Source: Thermohalobaculum sp038534135
GTDB lineage: Bacteria > Pseudomonadota > Alphaproteobacteria > Rhodobacterales > Rhodobacteraceae
NCBI GenBank assembly: GCA_038534135.1
Contig: JBCAXJ010000001.1
Coordinates: 123,441-187,440, forward strand
Reading direction: 5' to 3'
Length of the DNA stretch: 64,000 nt
This document shows positions 1-7,961 of the stretch, piece after piece. The notes beneath the pieces are model-generated. The model made no database searches and was not told the DNA's origin. It saw only the letters and a program-made list of their open reading frames with translations. The translations under genes were made by a program, and so were the position numbers. Numbering within the stretch: position 1 is the stretch's first letter; every line of letters begins with the position of its first letter.

Positions 1-1064
1 TGACGGCAAAGGTCACGCTGACTGCGCCGACCGGCAACTTCCTGTTCAATATGGCCTGGGGCGATGCGGTGATCGTCGCACCCGAAAGCATCGAGGGCAT
101 CAAGCAGACCCCGATCGGCACCGGCGCCTTCAAGTTCGACAACTGGGTGCAGGGCGACTCGATCACGCTCGTGAAGAATCCGGACTACTGGGGCACGCCC
201 GCGAAGCTCGACAAGGCGACGTTCAAGTTCATCTCCGATCCAACCGCGGCGTTTGCGGCGATGATGGCCGAGGATATCGATGCGTTCTCCGGCTTTCCGG
301 CGCCCGAAAACCTGCCGCAATTCGACGCTGATCCGCGCTTCACGGTGCTTGTCGGATCAACTGAGGGTGAGACGATCTTGTCGACCAACAACAAGCAGCC
401 GCCGCTGGACAACGTGAAAGTCCGTCAGGCGATTGCACATGCGATCGACCGTCGGGCGATCATCGATGGTGCAATGTTTGGTTACGGCACGCCGATCGGC
501 TCGCACTTTGCGCCACACAATCCGGCCTATGTCGATCTGACAGGCAACTCGGCTTACGACCCGGAGAAGGCGAAAGCGCTGCTGGCCGAGGCGGGGCTTG
601 CTGACGGCTTCAAGACGACGCTGAAACTGCCGCCGCCGTCCTATGCGCGGCGCGGCGGAGAAATCATCGCCGCGCAACTGCGCGCTGTCGGGATCGAGAC
701 AGAGATCAGCAACCTCGAGTGGGCGCAATGGCTCGAGCAAGTCTTCCGTGGCAAGGATTTCGGGCTGACCATCGTTTCGCACACCGAGCCGATGGATATC
801 GGGATCTACGGCAATCCGGACTACTACTTCCAGTACGACAACCCGAAATTCCGCGAGATCATGGACGAGCTGAACGTCACAACCGGCGGCGCCGCAAGGA
901 CCGAGCTTATGCAGATGGCGCAGAAGACAATCTCGGAGGACTATGTGAACGGCTACTTGTTCCAGCTTGCAGCACTTGGCGTGGTGAACTCAAGAGTCGT
1001 CGGTATGTGGAAGGACGCGCCAACGCAGGCGACCGATCTGACGTCAGTGTACTGGACGAATTAA
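1..1064 (+). CDS. Family 5 extracellular solute-binding protein, 5' truncated
   Basis: This is the periplasmic substrate-binding component of a dipeptide/oligopeptide/nickel-type ABC importer. The reading frame is open from base 3, so the gene begins upstream of the window and its signal peptide is not visible; the first in-window ATG (base 51) is internal. The 353 visible residues carry family 5 hallmarks: an early segment with G-T-G-A-F-K, the motif DNVKVRQAIAHAIDR near residue 138, and the DPEKAKALLAEAG segment near residue 183. Two permeases and a fused ATPase follow on the same strand. The substrate is unknown; the nitrile hydratase genes downstream suggest an amide, nitrile or peptide-like compound, but that is inference. 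Confidence 0.93.
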   Translation, partial: TAKVTLTAPTGNFLFNMAWGDAVIVAPESIEGIKQTPIGTGAFKFDNWVQGDSITLVKNPDYWGTPAKLDKATFKFISDPTAAFAAMMAEDIDAFSGFPAPENLPQFDADPRFTVLVGSTEGETILSTNNKQPPLDNVKVRQAIAHAIDRRAIIDGAMFGYGTPIGSHFAPHNPAYVDLTGNSAYDPEKAKALLAEAGLADGFKTTLKLPPPSYARRGGEIIAAQLRAVGIETEISNLEWAQWLEQVFRGKDFGLTIVSHTEPMDIGIYGNPDYYFQYDNPKFREIMDELNVTTGGAARTELMQMAQKTISEDYVNGYLFQLAALGVVNSRVVGMWKDAPTQATDLTSVYWTN

Positions 1065-1133
1065 GTCTCCCATCCTGCGCGGTCTGGTCCCTTCCCCGTC
1101 ACGGGGGAGGTTTAGGGAGGGAAAGTCTCCACC

Positions 1134-2078
1134 GTGCTCCGCTTCATCCTGAGCAAAATTGTCTCGCTGATCGTCAGCCTGGGCGTCGCCTCGCTGGTGA
1201 TCTTTGCCGTGGTCGAAATCATCCCAGGCGATCCGGCGGCCTACATGCTGGGGATCAACGCGCAGGAGGACACAGTCGCCGCTTTGCGGGCCCAGCTTGG
1301 ATTGGATGTGCCGAAATGGCAGCGATATCTCGACTGGATCGGCGGGTTGCTGACCGGGGATCTGGGAACGTCCTACACCTATCGCACGCCAGTGGCCGAG
1401 ATGGTGGGGGAACGGCTTTGGATCTCGTTGCCATTGGCCGGCTATGCGCTGGTTCTCTCTACGCTGATCGCCTTCCCGGCCGGGCTGCTGGCAGCCGCGC
1501 GGCGCGGCTCGATGGCGGACGTCAGCGTTATGAGCGCGACGCAACTGGGTGTTGCGATCCCGAATTTCTGGTTTGCCATGTTGATGGTGCTGATCTTCGC
1601 GATCAGTCTTCGCTGGGTCTCGGCAGGTGGATTCCCCGGCTGGGACGCGGGGTTCTTTGCAGGTTTGACGGCACTGACCCTGCCCGCAGTTTCGCTGGCT
1701 TTGCCACAAGCGGCGATCCTGACGCGCGTCATGCGTTCGGCGTTGCTCGACACACTGGACGAGGACTATGTCCGTACAGCCCGTGCCAAGGGTCTGAGCC
1801 GGGGGCAGGTGCTTTGGCGCCACGCTTTGCGCAATGCGCTGATCCCGGTGCTGACGATCATCGGCTTGCAGTTCTCGTTCCTGTTGGCGGGCGGCATCAT
1901 CATCGAGCAGGTGTTCTATCTGCCGGGGCTTGGGCGGCTGATTTTTCAGGCGATCTCTGCGCGTGATCTGATCGTGGTCGAGAGCGTGGTGATGCTGCTG
2001 GTCTTCGCGGTGATCCTCGTGAACTTCCTGGTCGACATTGCATATGCGGTCGTCGACCCGCGGCTTCGGCGCAAATGA
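1134..2078 (+). CDS. ABC transporter permease, DppB type
   Basis: Inner-membrane permease of the DppB/OppB family, 314 residues, with about six hydrophobic segments. The N-terminal helix is followed by the typical I-P-G-D-P-A motif, and the cytoplasmic EAA-type loop that docks on the ATPase is seen as ARAKGLSRGQVLWRHALRNA around residues 220-239. The start is GTG at 1134. It follows the binding protein by 69 bases and overlaps the next permease by 4 bases (ATGA), so the two are probably translationally coupled. Confidence 0.95.
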   Translation: MLRFILSKIVSLIVSLGVASLVIFAVVEIIPGDPAAYMLGINAQEDTVAALRAQLGLDVPKWQRYLDWIGGLLTGDLGTSYTYRTPVAEMVGERLWISLPLAGYALVLSTLIAFPAGLLAAARRGSMADVSVMSATQLGVAIPNFWFAMLMVLIFAISLRWVSAGGFPGWDAGFFAGLTALTLPAVSLALPQAAILTRVMRSALLDTLDEDYVRTARAKGLSRGQVLWRHALRNALIPVLTIIGLQFSFLLAGGIIIEQVFYLPGLGRLIFQAISARDLIVVESVVMLLVFAVILVNFLVDIAYAVVDPRLRRK

Positions 2079-2896
2079 TCCTGCCGCGCACGCTCTGGAT
2101 CGGTGGTGCTCTGACGGTGCTGTTCCTCGGCGCCGCACTGTTGTCGCTGCTTTGGACACCCTATGACGTCACGCAACTCGATGTCGCAAACAAGCTGAAG
2201 GGACCAACCGGCGCCCACTGGTTCGGCACAGATCACTTCGGACGTGACATCTTCTCCATGATCATGGTCGGCGCACGCACGTCGATCGCGGTCGCCTTGA
2301 TTGCAGTCGGGATCGGCATCGGTCTGGGGGTGCCGCTTGGACTGGCTGGCGCTGCCTCGCGCGGGTCTTGGCTGGACGAGATCATCATGCGCGGCAACGA
2401 TCTGGTCTTTGCATTCCCGTCGCTGGTGATCGCGATTTTGATCACCGCTGTCTTCGGCGCCTCGGCTGTAAATGCGATCATTGCGATCGGCATCTTCAAC
2501 ATCCCGGTCTTCGCGCGCGTTGCACGGGGCGCTGCGCTGAGCCTGTGGCAGCGCGAGTTCATCCTGGCGGCGCGCGTTGCGGGAAAGGGACCGATCCGGA
2601 TCTCGGCCGAGCATGTCTTGCCGAACATCGCCAATCTGTTGATCGTGCAGGGAACGATCCAGTTCTCGCTGGGCATTCTGGCTGAGGCGGGGCTGAGTTA
2701 CGTCGGGCTCGGCGCGCAACCCCCATTGCCGAGTTGGGGCCGGATGCTCGCCGACAGCCAGACCATGATCAGCTTTGCGCCGCATCTGGCGATCGCTCCG
2801 GGATTGGCGATCGTTCTGACGGTGCTTGGCCTAAACCTCATGGGCGATGGTCTGCGCGATTTGTTTGATCCACGCCTCAGGCGGGTGCGGACATGA
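2075..2896 (+). CDS. ABC transporter permease, DppC type
   Basis: Second inner-membrane permease of the importer, 273 residues. The DppC-family signature H-W-F-G-T-D-H-F-G-R-D-I-F lies near residue 48, just before the permease core, and the EAA loop with A-A-R-V-A-G-K-G is near residue 165. Its ATG sits inside the stop region of the DppB-type gene (ATGA), and its own stop overlaps the ATPase start in the same way. Together they form the heterodimeric channel of a dipeptide/oligopeptide-type importer. Confidence 0.95.
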   Translation: MILPRTLWIGGALTVLFLGAALLSLLWTPYDVTQLDVANKLKGPTGAHWFGTDHFGRDIFSMIMVGARTSIAVALIAVGIGIGLGVPLGLAGAASRGSWLDEIIMRGNDLVFAFPSLVIAILITAVFGASAVNAIIAIGIFNIPVFARVARGAALSLWQREFILAARVAGKGPIRISAEHVLPNIANLLIVQGTIQFSLGILAEAGLSYVGLGAQPPLPSWGRMLADSQTMISFAPHLAIAPGLAIVLTVLGLNLMGDGLRDLFDPRLRRVRT

Positions 2897-4476
2897 GCTT
2901 GCTGTCGATCCGCGCATTGTCGGTGTCGATCCACGACACCCCGATTCTCAAGGATGTCTCACTCGACATTGCGCAAGGCGAAATCCTCGGGATCATCGGT
3001 GAAAGCGGCTCCGGAAAGTCGATGACAGCCCTCGCTGCGATGGGACTGTTGCCCGGTGGATCCGTGGCGACGGGATCGGTTCAGCTTGGCGACACAGAAG
3101 TGCTGACGGCACGAGAGAGCGACTTGTGTACAATCCGGGGTGCTGAGATCGGGATGATCTTTCAGGAGCCGATGACCGCGCTCAATCCTCTGCATACGAT
3201 CGGAGATCAGGTTGCGGAAACGGTTCGAATTCACGTTGGGGCTTCGCGGGCCCAAGCGCTGGGCCGGGCTCGCGAAGTCCTGTCGAGGGTCGGTTTGCCG
3301 CCCGATCGCGTCGCGCTCGATCGCTACCCTCACGAGCTTTCTGGTGGGCAGCGCCAACGCGTCGTGATTGCGACTGCGATTGCTCTGAGACCTGCATTGC
3401 TGATCGCGGACGAGCCGACAACGGCGCTGGATGTGACAACACAGGCGCAGATCCTCGACCTGATTACCCGGCTCGCGCGGGAAGACGGGATGGGCCTGAT
3501 GATGATTACGCACGATCTTGCCGTTGTCTCGAACCTGGCCGACCGGATCGCGGTCATGCGCCATGGCGAAATCGTCGATACCGGTCCCACCGCCGACCTG
3601 TTCCGTGAAATGCGTCACCCCTATACGCGGGCCTTGTTCGAAGCCTCGGGGCACCGGGTCGATCTGTCATCACCGCGATCTGCGCAAGAGCCTTTGTTGG
3701 CGGTCGAGAATGCCGTTCGGGATTACCCTTTGCCCAGAACGTCGTTGTTCGCGCCACGTGCCACGCACCGCGCCGTAGACGGTGTATCGTTGACACTGAA
3801 CGCCGGCGAGCGCCTGGGGCTCGTCGGAGAATCGGGATGTGGCAAGTCAACGCTGACACGGGCGATTCTGGGACTGGAGCCTTTGCAGGGTGGTGAGATC
3901 CGGTTTCGTGGCGATCCCGTCGAACCCGACATGCCGAACGCGATGCGCGCAGGGATGCAGGTGGTGTTTCAAGACCCGTACGGTTCGTTCAATCCGCGCT
4001 GGCGCGTGTCACGGCTGGTGGCCGAGCCGTTTCACCTGGTTGCCGACGCACCGACCGGCCGTGATCGTCGACACCGCATCGGCGAGGTGCTCGAGGATGT
4101 CGGCCTGAGCGCCCATGACATGGACAAGTACATTCATGAGTTCTCCGGTGGTCAGAGGCAGCGCATAGCCATCGCGCGTGCGTTGATCACGCGACCGGAA
4201 TTGATCGTGCTCGACGAAGCAGTCTCGGCGCTCGACGTCTCGATCCGGGCGCAGATCCTGGATTTGCTGGCGGATCTCTCAGCGCGTTACGGCCTCGCCT
4301 ATCTCTTCATCAGTCATGATCTAAGCGTTGTCGAGACGATCACCGATCGCGTGCTTGTGATGCAGGCGGGACGGATCGTTGAAGAGGGTTTGACGGCGGA
4401 CGTCTTCGGTAGCCCGCAGCACGATTACACGCGCAGTCTGCTGGCGGCGGTTCCGAAATTGCCCGAGCACGTCTAG
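2893..4476 (+). CDS. Fused double ABC ATPase, DppD-DppF type
   Basis: A 527-residue cytoplasmic protein with two complete nucleotide-binding domains, equivalent to DppD and DppF fused. The first domain has Walker A GESGSGKS (36-43), signature LSGGQRQR (150-157) and Walker B LLIADEPTTALD (170-181). The second has GESGCGKS (313-320), a signature FSGGQRQR and LIVLDEAVSALD. Each domain ends with the family-typical H-P-Y-T-R-A or H-D-Y-T-R-S region. Fusion of the two ATPases is common in alphaproteobacteria. It is coupled to the permease gene by an ATGA overlap and powers uptake. Confidence 0.95.
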   Translation: MSLLSIRALSVSIHDTPILKDVSLDIAQGEILGIIGESGSGKSMTALAAMGLLPGGSVATGSVQLGDTEVLTARESDLCTIRGAEIGMIFQEPMTALNPLHTIGDQVAETVRIHVGASRAQALGRAREVLSRVGLPPDRVALDRYPHELSGGQRQRVVIATAIALRPALLIADEPTTALDVTTQAQILDLITRLAREDGMGLMMITHDLAVVSNLADRIAVMRHGEIVDTGPTADLFREMRHPYTRALFEASGHRVDLSSPRSAQEPLLAVENAVRDYPLPRTSLFAPRATHRAVDGVSLTLNAGERLGLVGESGCGKSTLTRAILGLEPLQGGEIRFRGDPVEPDMPNAMRAGMQVVFQDPYGSFNPRWRVSRLVAEPFHLVADAPTGRDRRHRIGEVLEDVGLSAHDMDKYIHEFSGGQRQRIAIARALITRPELIVLDEAVSALDVSIRAQILDLLADLSARYGLAYLFISHDLSVVETITDRVLVMQAGRIVEEGLTADVFGSPQHDYTRSLLAAVPKLPEHV

Positions 4477-4522
4477 AGGGTTGCCGTTCAGCGCGAAACT
4501 TGGAACAGTCGACGTCCAAGCA

Positions 4523-4864
4523 ATGTGCGAGACTTCAACGATGCTGCCACATGTCGATCCATTGCCGTTCGATCCGCCGTACCCCGCCGGGAACTCACGA
4601 TTTACTCCGGGACAGACGGTGCGGGTTCTGAAGGGCTCGGCGCCCGGCCACGTGCGGACTCCCTGGTATCTGCGCGGGCGAGCCGGCGTGATCGAACGCG
4701 TTTGCGGAGCCTTCGCCAACCCGGAAGAGCTGGCCTACAACCGCGATGGATTGCCGGAACGCGTGCTTTACCGCGTCCGCTTCTCAATGGATGAGGTCTG
4801 GGGCAATGGTAGTACCGATACGATCGATGCCGAGATATTCGAACACTGGCTGGAGGCTATCTGA
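4523..4864 (+). CDS. Nitrile hydratase beta subunit, C-terminal domain only
   Basis: A short protein (113 residues from ATG 4523) matching the C-terminal SH3-like half of a nitrile hydratase beta subunit: F-T-P-G-Q-T-V-R-V, G-H-V-R-T-P-W-Y-L-R-G-R-A-G, a LYRVRF strand and a terminal WLEAI helix. The usual N-terminal helical half (over 100 residues) is absent, as in the split subunits of thiocyanate hydrolase. The start is uncertain: TTG 4481 and ATG 4541 are in frame and none has a strong ribosome site. The stop overlaps the alpha subunit start (TGATG), so both are made together. It should form the partner subunit of the cobalt enzyme. Confidence 0.85.
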   Translation: MCETSTMLPHVDPLPFDPPYPAGNSRFTPGQTVRVLKGSAPGHVRTPWYLRGRAGVIERVCGAFANPEELAYNRDGLPERVLYRVRFSMDEVWGNGSTDTIDAEIFEHWLEAI

Positions 4865-5496
4865 TGCCGCATGACCACCACGACCATCTCAGCCCGTCCG
4901 GTCACCCATATCGCCCTGACAACGATCATCCGCTGACGCACTGGCAGACCATGGAAATCGCCGTGCGCGAGATCCTGATCGAGAAAGGCATCACGGACGC
5001 AGGCATCATCAATGCTCAGGTCGAAGCGATGGACCGCCGGACGCCCGCTGACGGCGCCAAGGTTGTCGCGCGTGCGTGGACCGATCCCGCGTTCAAAGCG
5101 CGTCTGCTGGCGGACGGTTCTGCGGCATGCGAGGAGATGGGCTTCCCGGTCGATGCGATGAAACTGGTCGTGGTCGAGAATACGCCCGGTGTGCACAACG
5201 TCGTCGTCTGCACGTTGTGCTCCTGCTATCCGCGTAATATTCTTGGGTTGCCGCCAGAGTGGTACAAGACCCGTGCCTATCGCTCGAGGACCGTCAAGGA
5301 GCCACGCAAGGTCCTATCCGAATTCGGCCTGGAGCTTCCGGACAGCACGCAGATCCGGGTTCACGATTCGACAGCCGACATGCGCTATCTGGTCTTGCCC
5401 GCCCGGCCCGATGCGACAGACACCTGGGATGAAGACAAGCTCGCCTCGATCGTTAGCCGGGACAGCATGATCGGAACGGCTGTTCCCACTGTCTAG
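4864..5496 (+). CDS. Cobalt-type nitrile hydratase alpha subunit (or thiocyanate hydrolase gamma-like)
   Basis: Catalytic subunit of a nitrile hydratase-family enzyme (nitrile to amide) or of the related thiocyanate hydrolase, 210 residues. The metal site is V-C-T-L-C-S-C-Y with cysteines at 116, 119 and 121; Thr between the first two Cys and Tyr after the third mark the cobalt type rather than the iron type. Further family motifs are NGAK-like DGAKVVARAWTDP (63-75), VVVENTPGVHNVV (102-114) and the LGLPPEWYK segment. It is the last gene of the transporter run. No cobalt chaperone/activator gene is next to it, which is unusual for this family. Confidence 0.92.
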   Translation: MPHDHHDHLSPSGHPYRPDNDHPLTHWQTMEIAVREILIEKGITDAGIINAQVEAMDRRTPADGAKVVARAWTDPAFKARLLADGSAACEEMGFPVDAMKLVVVENTPGVHNVVVCTLCSCYPRNILGLPPEWYKTRAYRSRTVKEPRKVLSEFGLELPDSTQIRVHDSTADMRYLVLPARPDATDTWDEDKLASIVSRDSMIGTAVPTV

Positions 5497-5508
5497 ATCG
5501 CGACGCGA

Positions 5509-6123
5509 CTAAGCTTGGGGCGTCGTGCGCCTGCGCCGGGCAAGCCAGCCAAAGAAGACCAGGCCCGTGACCAGCAGGGGCAGTCCCGCTGGAACAGGAA
5601 TGACCGACAAGTCGTTCGCTTGCGCGATTGGCAAGAAACTGAGATCCCGCAAGCTGACCAGCGAGATCGGCGATGTCGAGATCGCCTCGAACCGGTAGCT
5701 CTGGTCCGCCCTGAACGTCAAAGCAGTATCCAGCAAGAACGTTCCGGCCTGAGGCTGAGTGAGAACCGAGGTTTGGGTTACGCCCGGACCGGCGACCTCG
5801 AATCCGGAGAACTGGAACGATTGCCCGATTGTTCCGCCTGTCCAAAGCAGGGTCGAGTCGAATGACAGATCGAATGACCTCGGGAAAAACGGCGACCCAA
5901 AGATCAACCCGTTGTCAGATCCAAAGAAGTCGTTCGTCCCGAACATAACATCCGGCGCCGAGAACGACGCGGTGATGCTGTTCGATCCCGTGCCGGTCAA
6001 GCTGACGTCACAGGCAGCATTGTTGTGACACGCAGTCCCCGTAAGATCCAGAATTGCCACGGCGCTGGCCGAGCCGTGCGCAGCGAACACCATCGCGATA
6101 AACAGAAAAATTCGAATGCCCAT
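5509..6123 (-). CDS. VPLPA-CTERM sorting domain protein
   Basis: A secreted surface protein of 204 residues. It has an N-terminal signal peptide (hydrophobic stretch ending A-H-G-S-A-S-A near residue 18), a beta-rich middle that I do not recognise, and a C-terminal sorting tail: V-P-V-P-A-G-L-P-L-L, a transmembrane helix, then an Arg cluster (A-R-R-R-R). This is the VPLPA-class CTERM signal found in Rhodobacterales and is processed by an exosortase-type enzyme, not encoded here. Start chosen at ATG 6123, with GGAG 12 bases upstream; GTG 6141 would add six residues before the signal. It is convergent with the nitrile hydratase genes. Confidence 0.85.
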   Translation of the reverse strand: MGIRIFLFIAMVFAAHGSASAVAILDLTGTACHNNAACDVSLTGTGSNSITASFSAPDVMFGTNDFFGSDNGLIFGSPFFPRSFDLSFDSTLLWTGGTIGQSFQFSGFEVAGPGVTQTSVLTQPQAGTFLLDTALTFRADQSYRFEAISTSPISLVSLRDLSFLPIAQANDLSVIPVPAGLPLLVTGLVFFGWLARRRRTTPQA

Positions 6124-6229
6124 TGTACGACCATGCTCCACTCAACAACGCGGAGAGATAACCACAACATGGTTAAGCGAGCTTTTATGGCTGACGGTCG
6201 TCCGACGATCTCTTGCCCGATACGACGGA

Positions 6230-6838
6230 TCACATGTCGAAGAACACCGTTTCCTGATCGCCCTGAAGGTGGATGTCGAAGCGGAACGCATTGGGTCCGG
6301 TCTCGGACGCAATCAGTGTCGGAATACGCGCTTTGTGCTCGATACGAGACAGGACCGGATCAGCGGCCGTGTCGACATCGGGAAAGTACATGCGGGTGTG
6401 CAGACCCGTGTTGATGCCGCGCGCCACCACCCAGAACGTGATGTGCGGGGCCTGAAGCCGACCGTCCGGAAACGGGACCGAGCCCGGGCGGATGGTTTGG
6501 AAGGTCCACTCTCCGGTTCCATAATCCCCGGCTTGCCGCCCCCAACCGGTGAAGTTTGGATCAGCCGGTCCGCGTGGATCATTGCCGGGATAGATACCGT
6601 CGACATCCGCCTGCCAGATCTCGATCAACACGTCGCGCAGCTCTGCCCCGACGCCGTCATAGACACAGCCGGTCACCGAAATGCGTTCGCCCTTGGTGGC
6701 CTCGTTGGTCATGATGGCACCAGGATCTGCCGGATACACGCCCGAGAGTCCGCAGAAGTTCGGGACGCATCCGATGTGAACGTACGGTCCGGCCGTCTGG
6801 CTGGGGCTTTCCTTGAGGTGGTCGATCTTCTGGACCAT
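6230..6838 (-). CDS. pcaG: Protocatechuate 3,4-dioxygenase alpha subunit
   Basis: Alpha subunit (202 residues) of the intradiol dioxygenase that opens protocatechuate to 3-carboxy-cis,cis-muconate. Family signatures are the N-terminal S-P-S-Q-T-A-G-P-Y-V-H-I-G, the L-I-E-I-W-Q-A-D strand, and R-L-Q-A-P-H-I-T-F-W-V-V-A-R-G-I, characteristic of the alpha chain, which lacks the iron ligands. The start is ATG 6838, overlapping the pcaH stop (TGATG); a longer open frame upstream is only a shadow of pcaH. It is the last gene of the sulfatase-pcaC-pcaH-pcaG operon. Confidence 0.96.
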   Translation of the reverse strand: MVQKIDHLKESPSQTAGPYVHIGCVPNFCGLSGVYPADPGAIMTNEATKGERISVTGCVYDGVGAELRDVLIEIWQADVDGIYPGNDPRGPADPNFTGWGRQAGDYGTGEWTFQTIRPGSVPFPDGRLQAPHITFWVVARGINTGLHTRMYFPDVDTAADPVLSRIEHKARIPTLIASETGPNAFRFDIHLQGDQETVFFDM

Positions 6839-7584
6839 CACGCTCCCTCCGACCGGTTCTCGAACATCGTTTGCCGCGCGCCGCGCAGAACGATGTCGAA
6901 CTTGTAGGCGCGGGCGTCCATCGGGATGGAGTTGTTCATGTCGAGTGCCGCGACCAGTGTCTCGATCGCCTCGCGCGATGGGATACCGCCAACAATCGGA
7001 CAGAGCCAGATGTGCGGGTCGCCCTCGAAATACATCTGCGTGATCAGGCGTTGCGCAAAGGCCGTACCGAAAAGCGAGAAGTGGATATGCGCCGGGCGCC
7101 AATCGTTCACACGGTTCGGCCAGGGGTATGGTCCGGGTCGCACGGTGCGGAATGCGTAAGATCCGTCGTCACCCGTGATCGTCCGTCCGCAGCCTCCGAA
7201 ATTCGGGTCGAGTGGCGCGATATAGCTCTCCTTGGCGTGGCGATAGCGTCCGCCTGCATTGGCCTGCCAGATCTCGATCAAAGTGCCCGGGACGCCGCGA
7301 CCGGTCTCGTCCAGTACGCGCCCGTGAACGATGATGCGCTCACCGACCGGCGACCCGCCTGATTGAGCGAAGTTGATCAACAGGTCCGCATCGTGCTCAC
7401 CGAGCATGTCGTGACCAAAGACCGGCCCCGTCGTCTCGGACAATGTCTGGGGCATCGACAGCAAAGCCTTTTGCGGCGATCGCGTGACCGAGGTCTTGTA
7501 TTGCGGTGTGAGTGCAGGCGGGTGCCAGGCGCGGTCGCGCTGGAAATAGGTCGGTTGAGGTCCGGGGCGGTTCGGCAGGGTCAC
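6838..7584 (-). CDS. pcaH: Protocatechuate 3,4-dioxygenase beta subunit
   Basis: Catalytic, iron-bearing subunit (248 residues) of protocatechuate 3,4-dioxygenase in the beta-ketoadipate pathway. The non-heme Fe(III) ligands are visible: Tyr114 (G-G-R-Y-R-H), Tyr153 (G-P-Y-P-W-P), His166 and His168 (P-A-H-I-H-F). Length and the G-T-L-I-E-I-W-Q-A-N strand fit the family. The start is GTG at 7584 and overlaps the pcaC stop (GTGA), implying translational coupling. Confidence 0.97.
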   Translation of the reverse strand: MTLPNRPGPQPTYFQRDRAWHPPALTPQYKTSVTRSPQKALLSMPQTLSETTGPVFGHDMLGEHDADLLINFAQSGGSPVGERIIVHGRVLDETGRGVPGTLIEIWQANAGGRYRHAKESYIAPLDPNFGGCGRTITGDDGSYAFRTVRPGPYPWPNRVNDWRPAHIHFSLFGTAFAQRLITQMYFEGDPHIWLCPIVGGIPSREAIETLVAALDMNNSIPMDARAYKFDIVLRGARQTMFENRSEGA

Positions 7585-7961
7585 AGGTCCACTCCCATCT
7601 CTGCATAGGTCTGCTTGGCGATCTTCAGGGCGTGATTGGCGGCGGGAACACCGGCGTAGACTGCAACGTGTAGAAAAGCCTCGCGTACGTCCTCCGGCGT
7701 TGCGCCAGTGTTCGCGGTGGCGCGGATGTGCATCGCGACCTCATCCCAATGGCCAAGTCCCGCCAGCAGCGACAGCGTGATCAATGAGCGTTCCCTATCC
7801 GTGAGCCCATCCCCAGACCAGACCGAACCCCAGGCGCCTTCGGTGATCAGGGTTTGGAACGGTTCATCAAACCTCGTCTTGGCGGCCTCGGCCCGGTCGA
7901 CATGCTCATCGCCCAACACGCGGCGGCGAACCTGCATCCCGGTTGATAGCTTGTCTGTCAC
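7581..7961 (-). CDS. pcaC: 4-carboxymuconolactone decarboxylase
   Basis: Small AhpD-fold enzyme (126 residues) that decarboxylates gamma-carboxymuconolactone to beta-ketoadipate enol-lactone, the third step after protocatechuate ring cleavage. The G-E-D-type N-terminus (V-R-R-R-V-L-G-D-E-H-V-D), W-G-S-V-W-S, R-E-R-S-L-I-T-L-S-L-L-A, and E-A-F-L-H-V-A-V-Y-A-G-V-P-A-A-N are the family motifs. I place the start at GTG 7961 because it makes a GTGA overlap with the sulfatase stop, like the other junctions in this operon. pcaB, pcaD and pcaQ are not in the window. Confidence 0.95.
   Translation of the reverse strand: MTDKLSTGMQVRRRVLGDEHVDRAEAAKTRFDEPFQTLITEGAWGSVWSGDGLTDRERSLITLSLLAGLGHWDEVAMHIRATANTGATPEDVREAFLHVAVYAGVPAANHALKIAKQTYAEMGVDL

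Noticed and set aside
719..1966. Long Arg/Gly-rich frames inside known genes on both strands
   Set aside because: High GC content keeps alternative frames open; these overlap well-identified transporter genes and have no family motifs.
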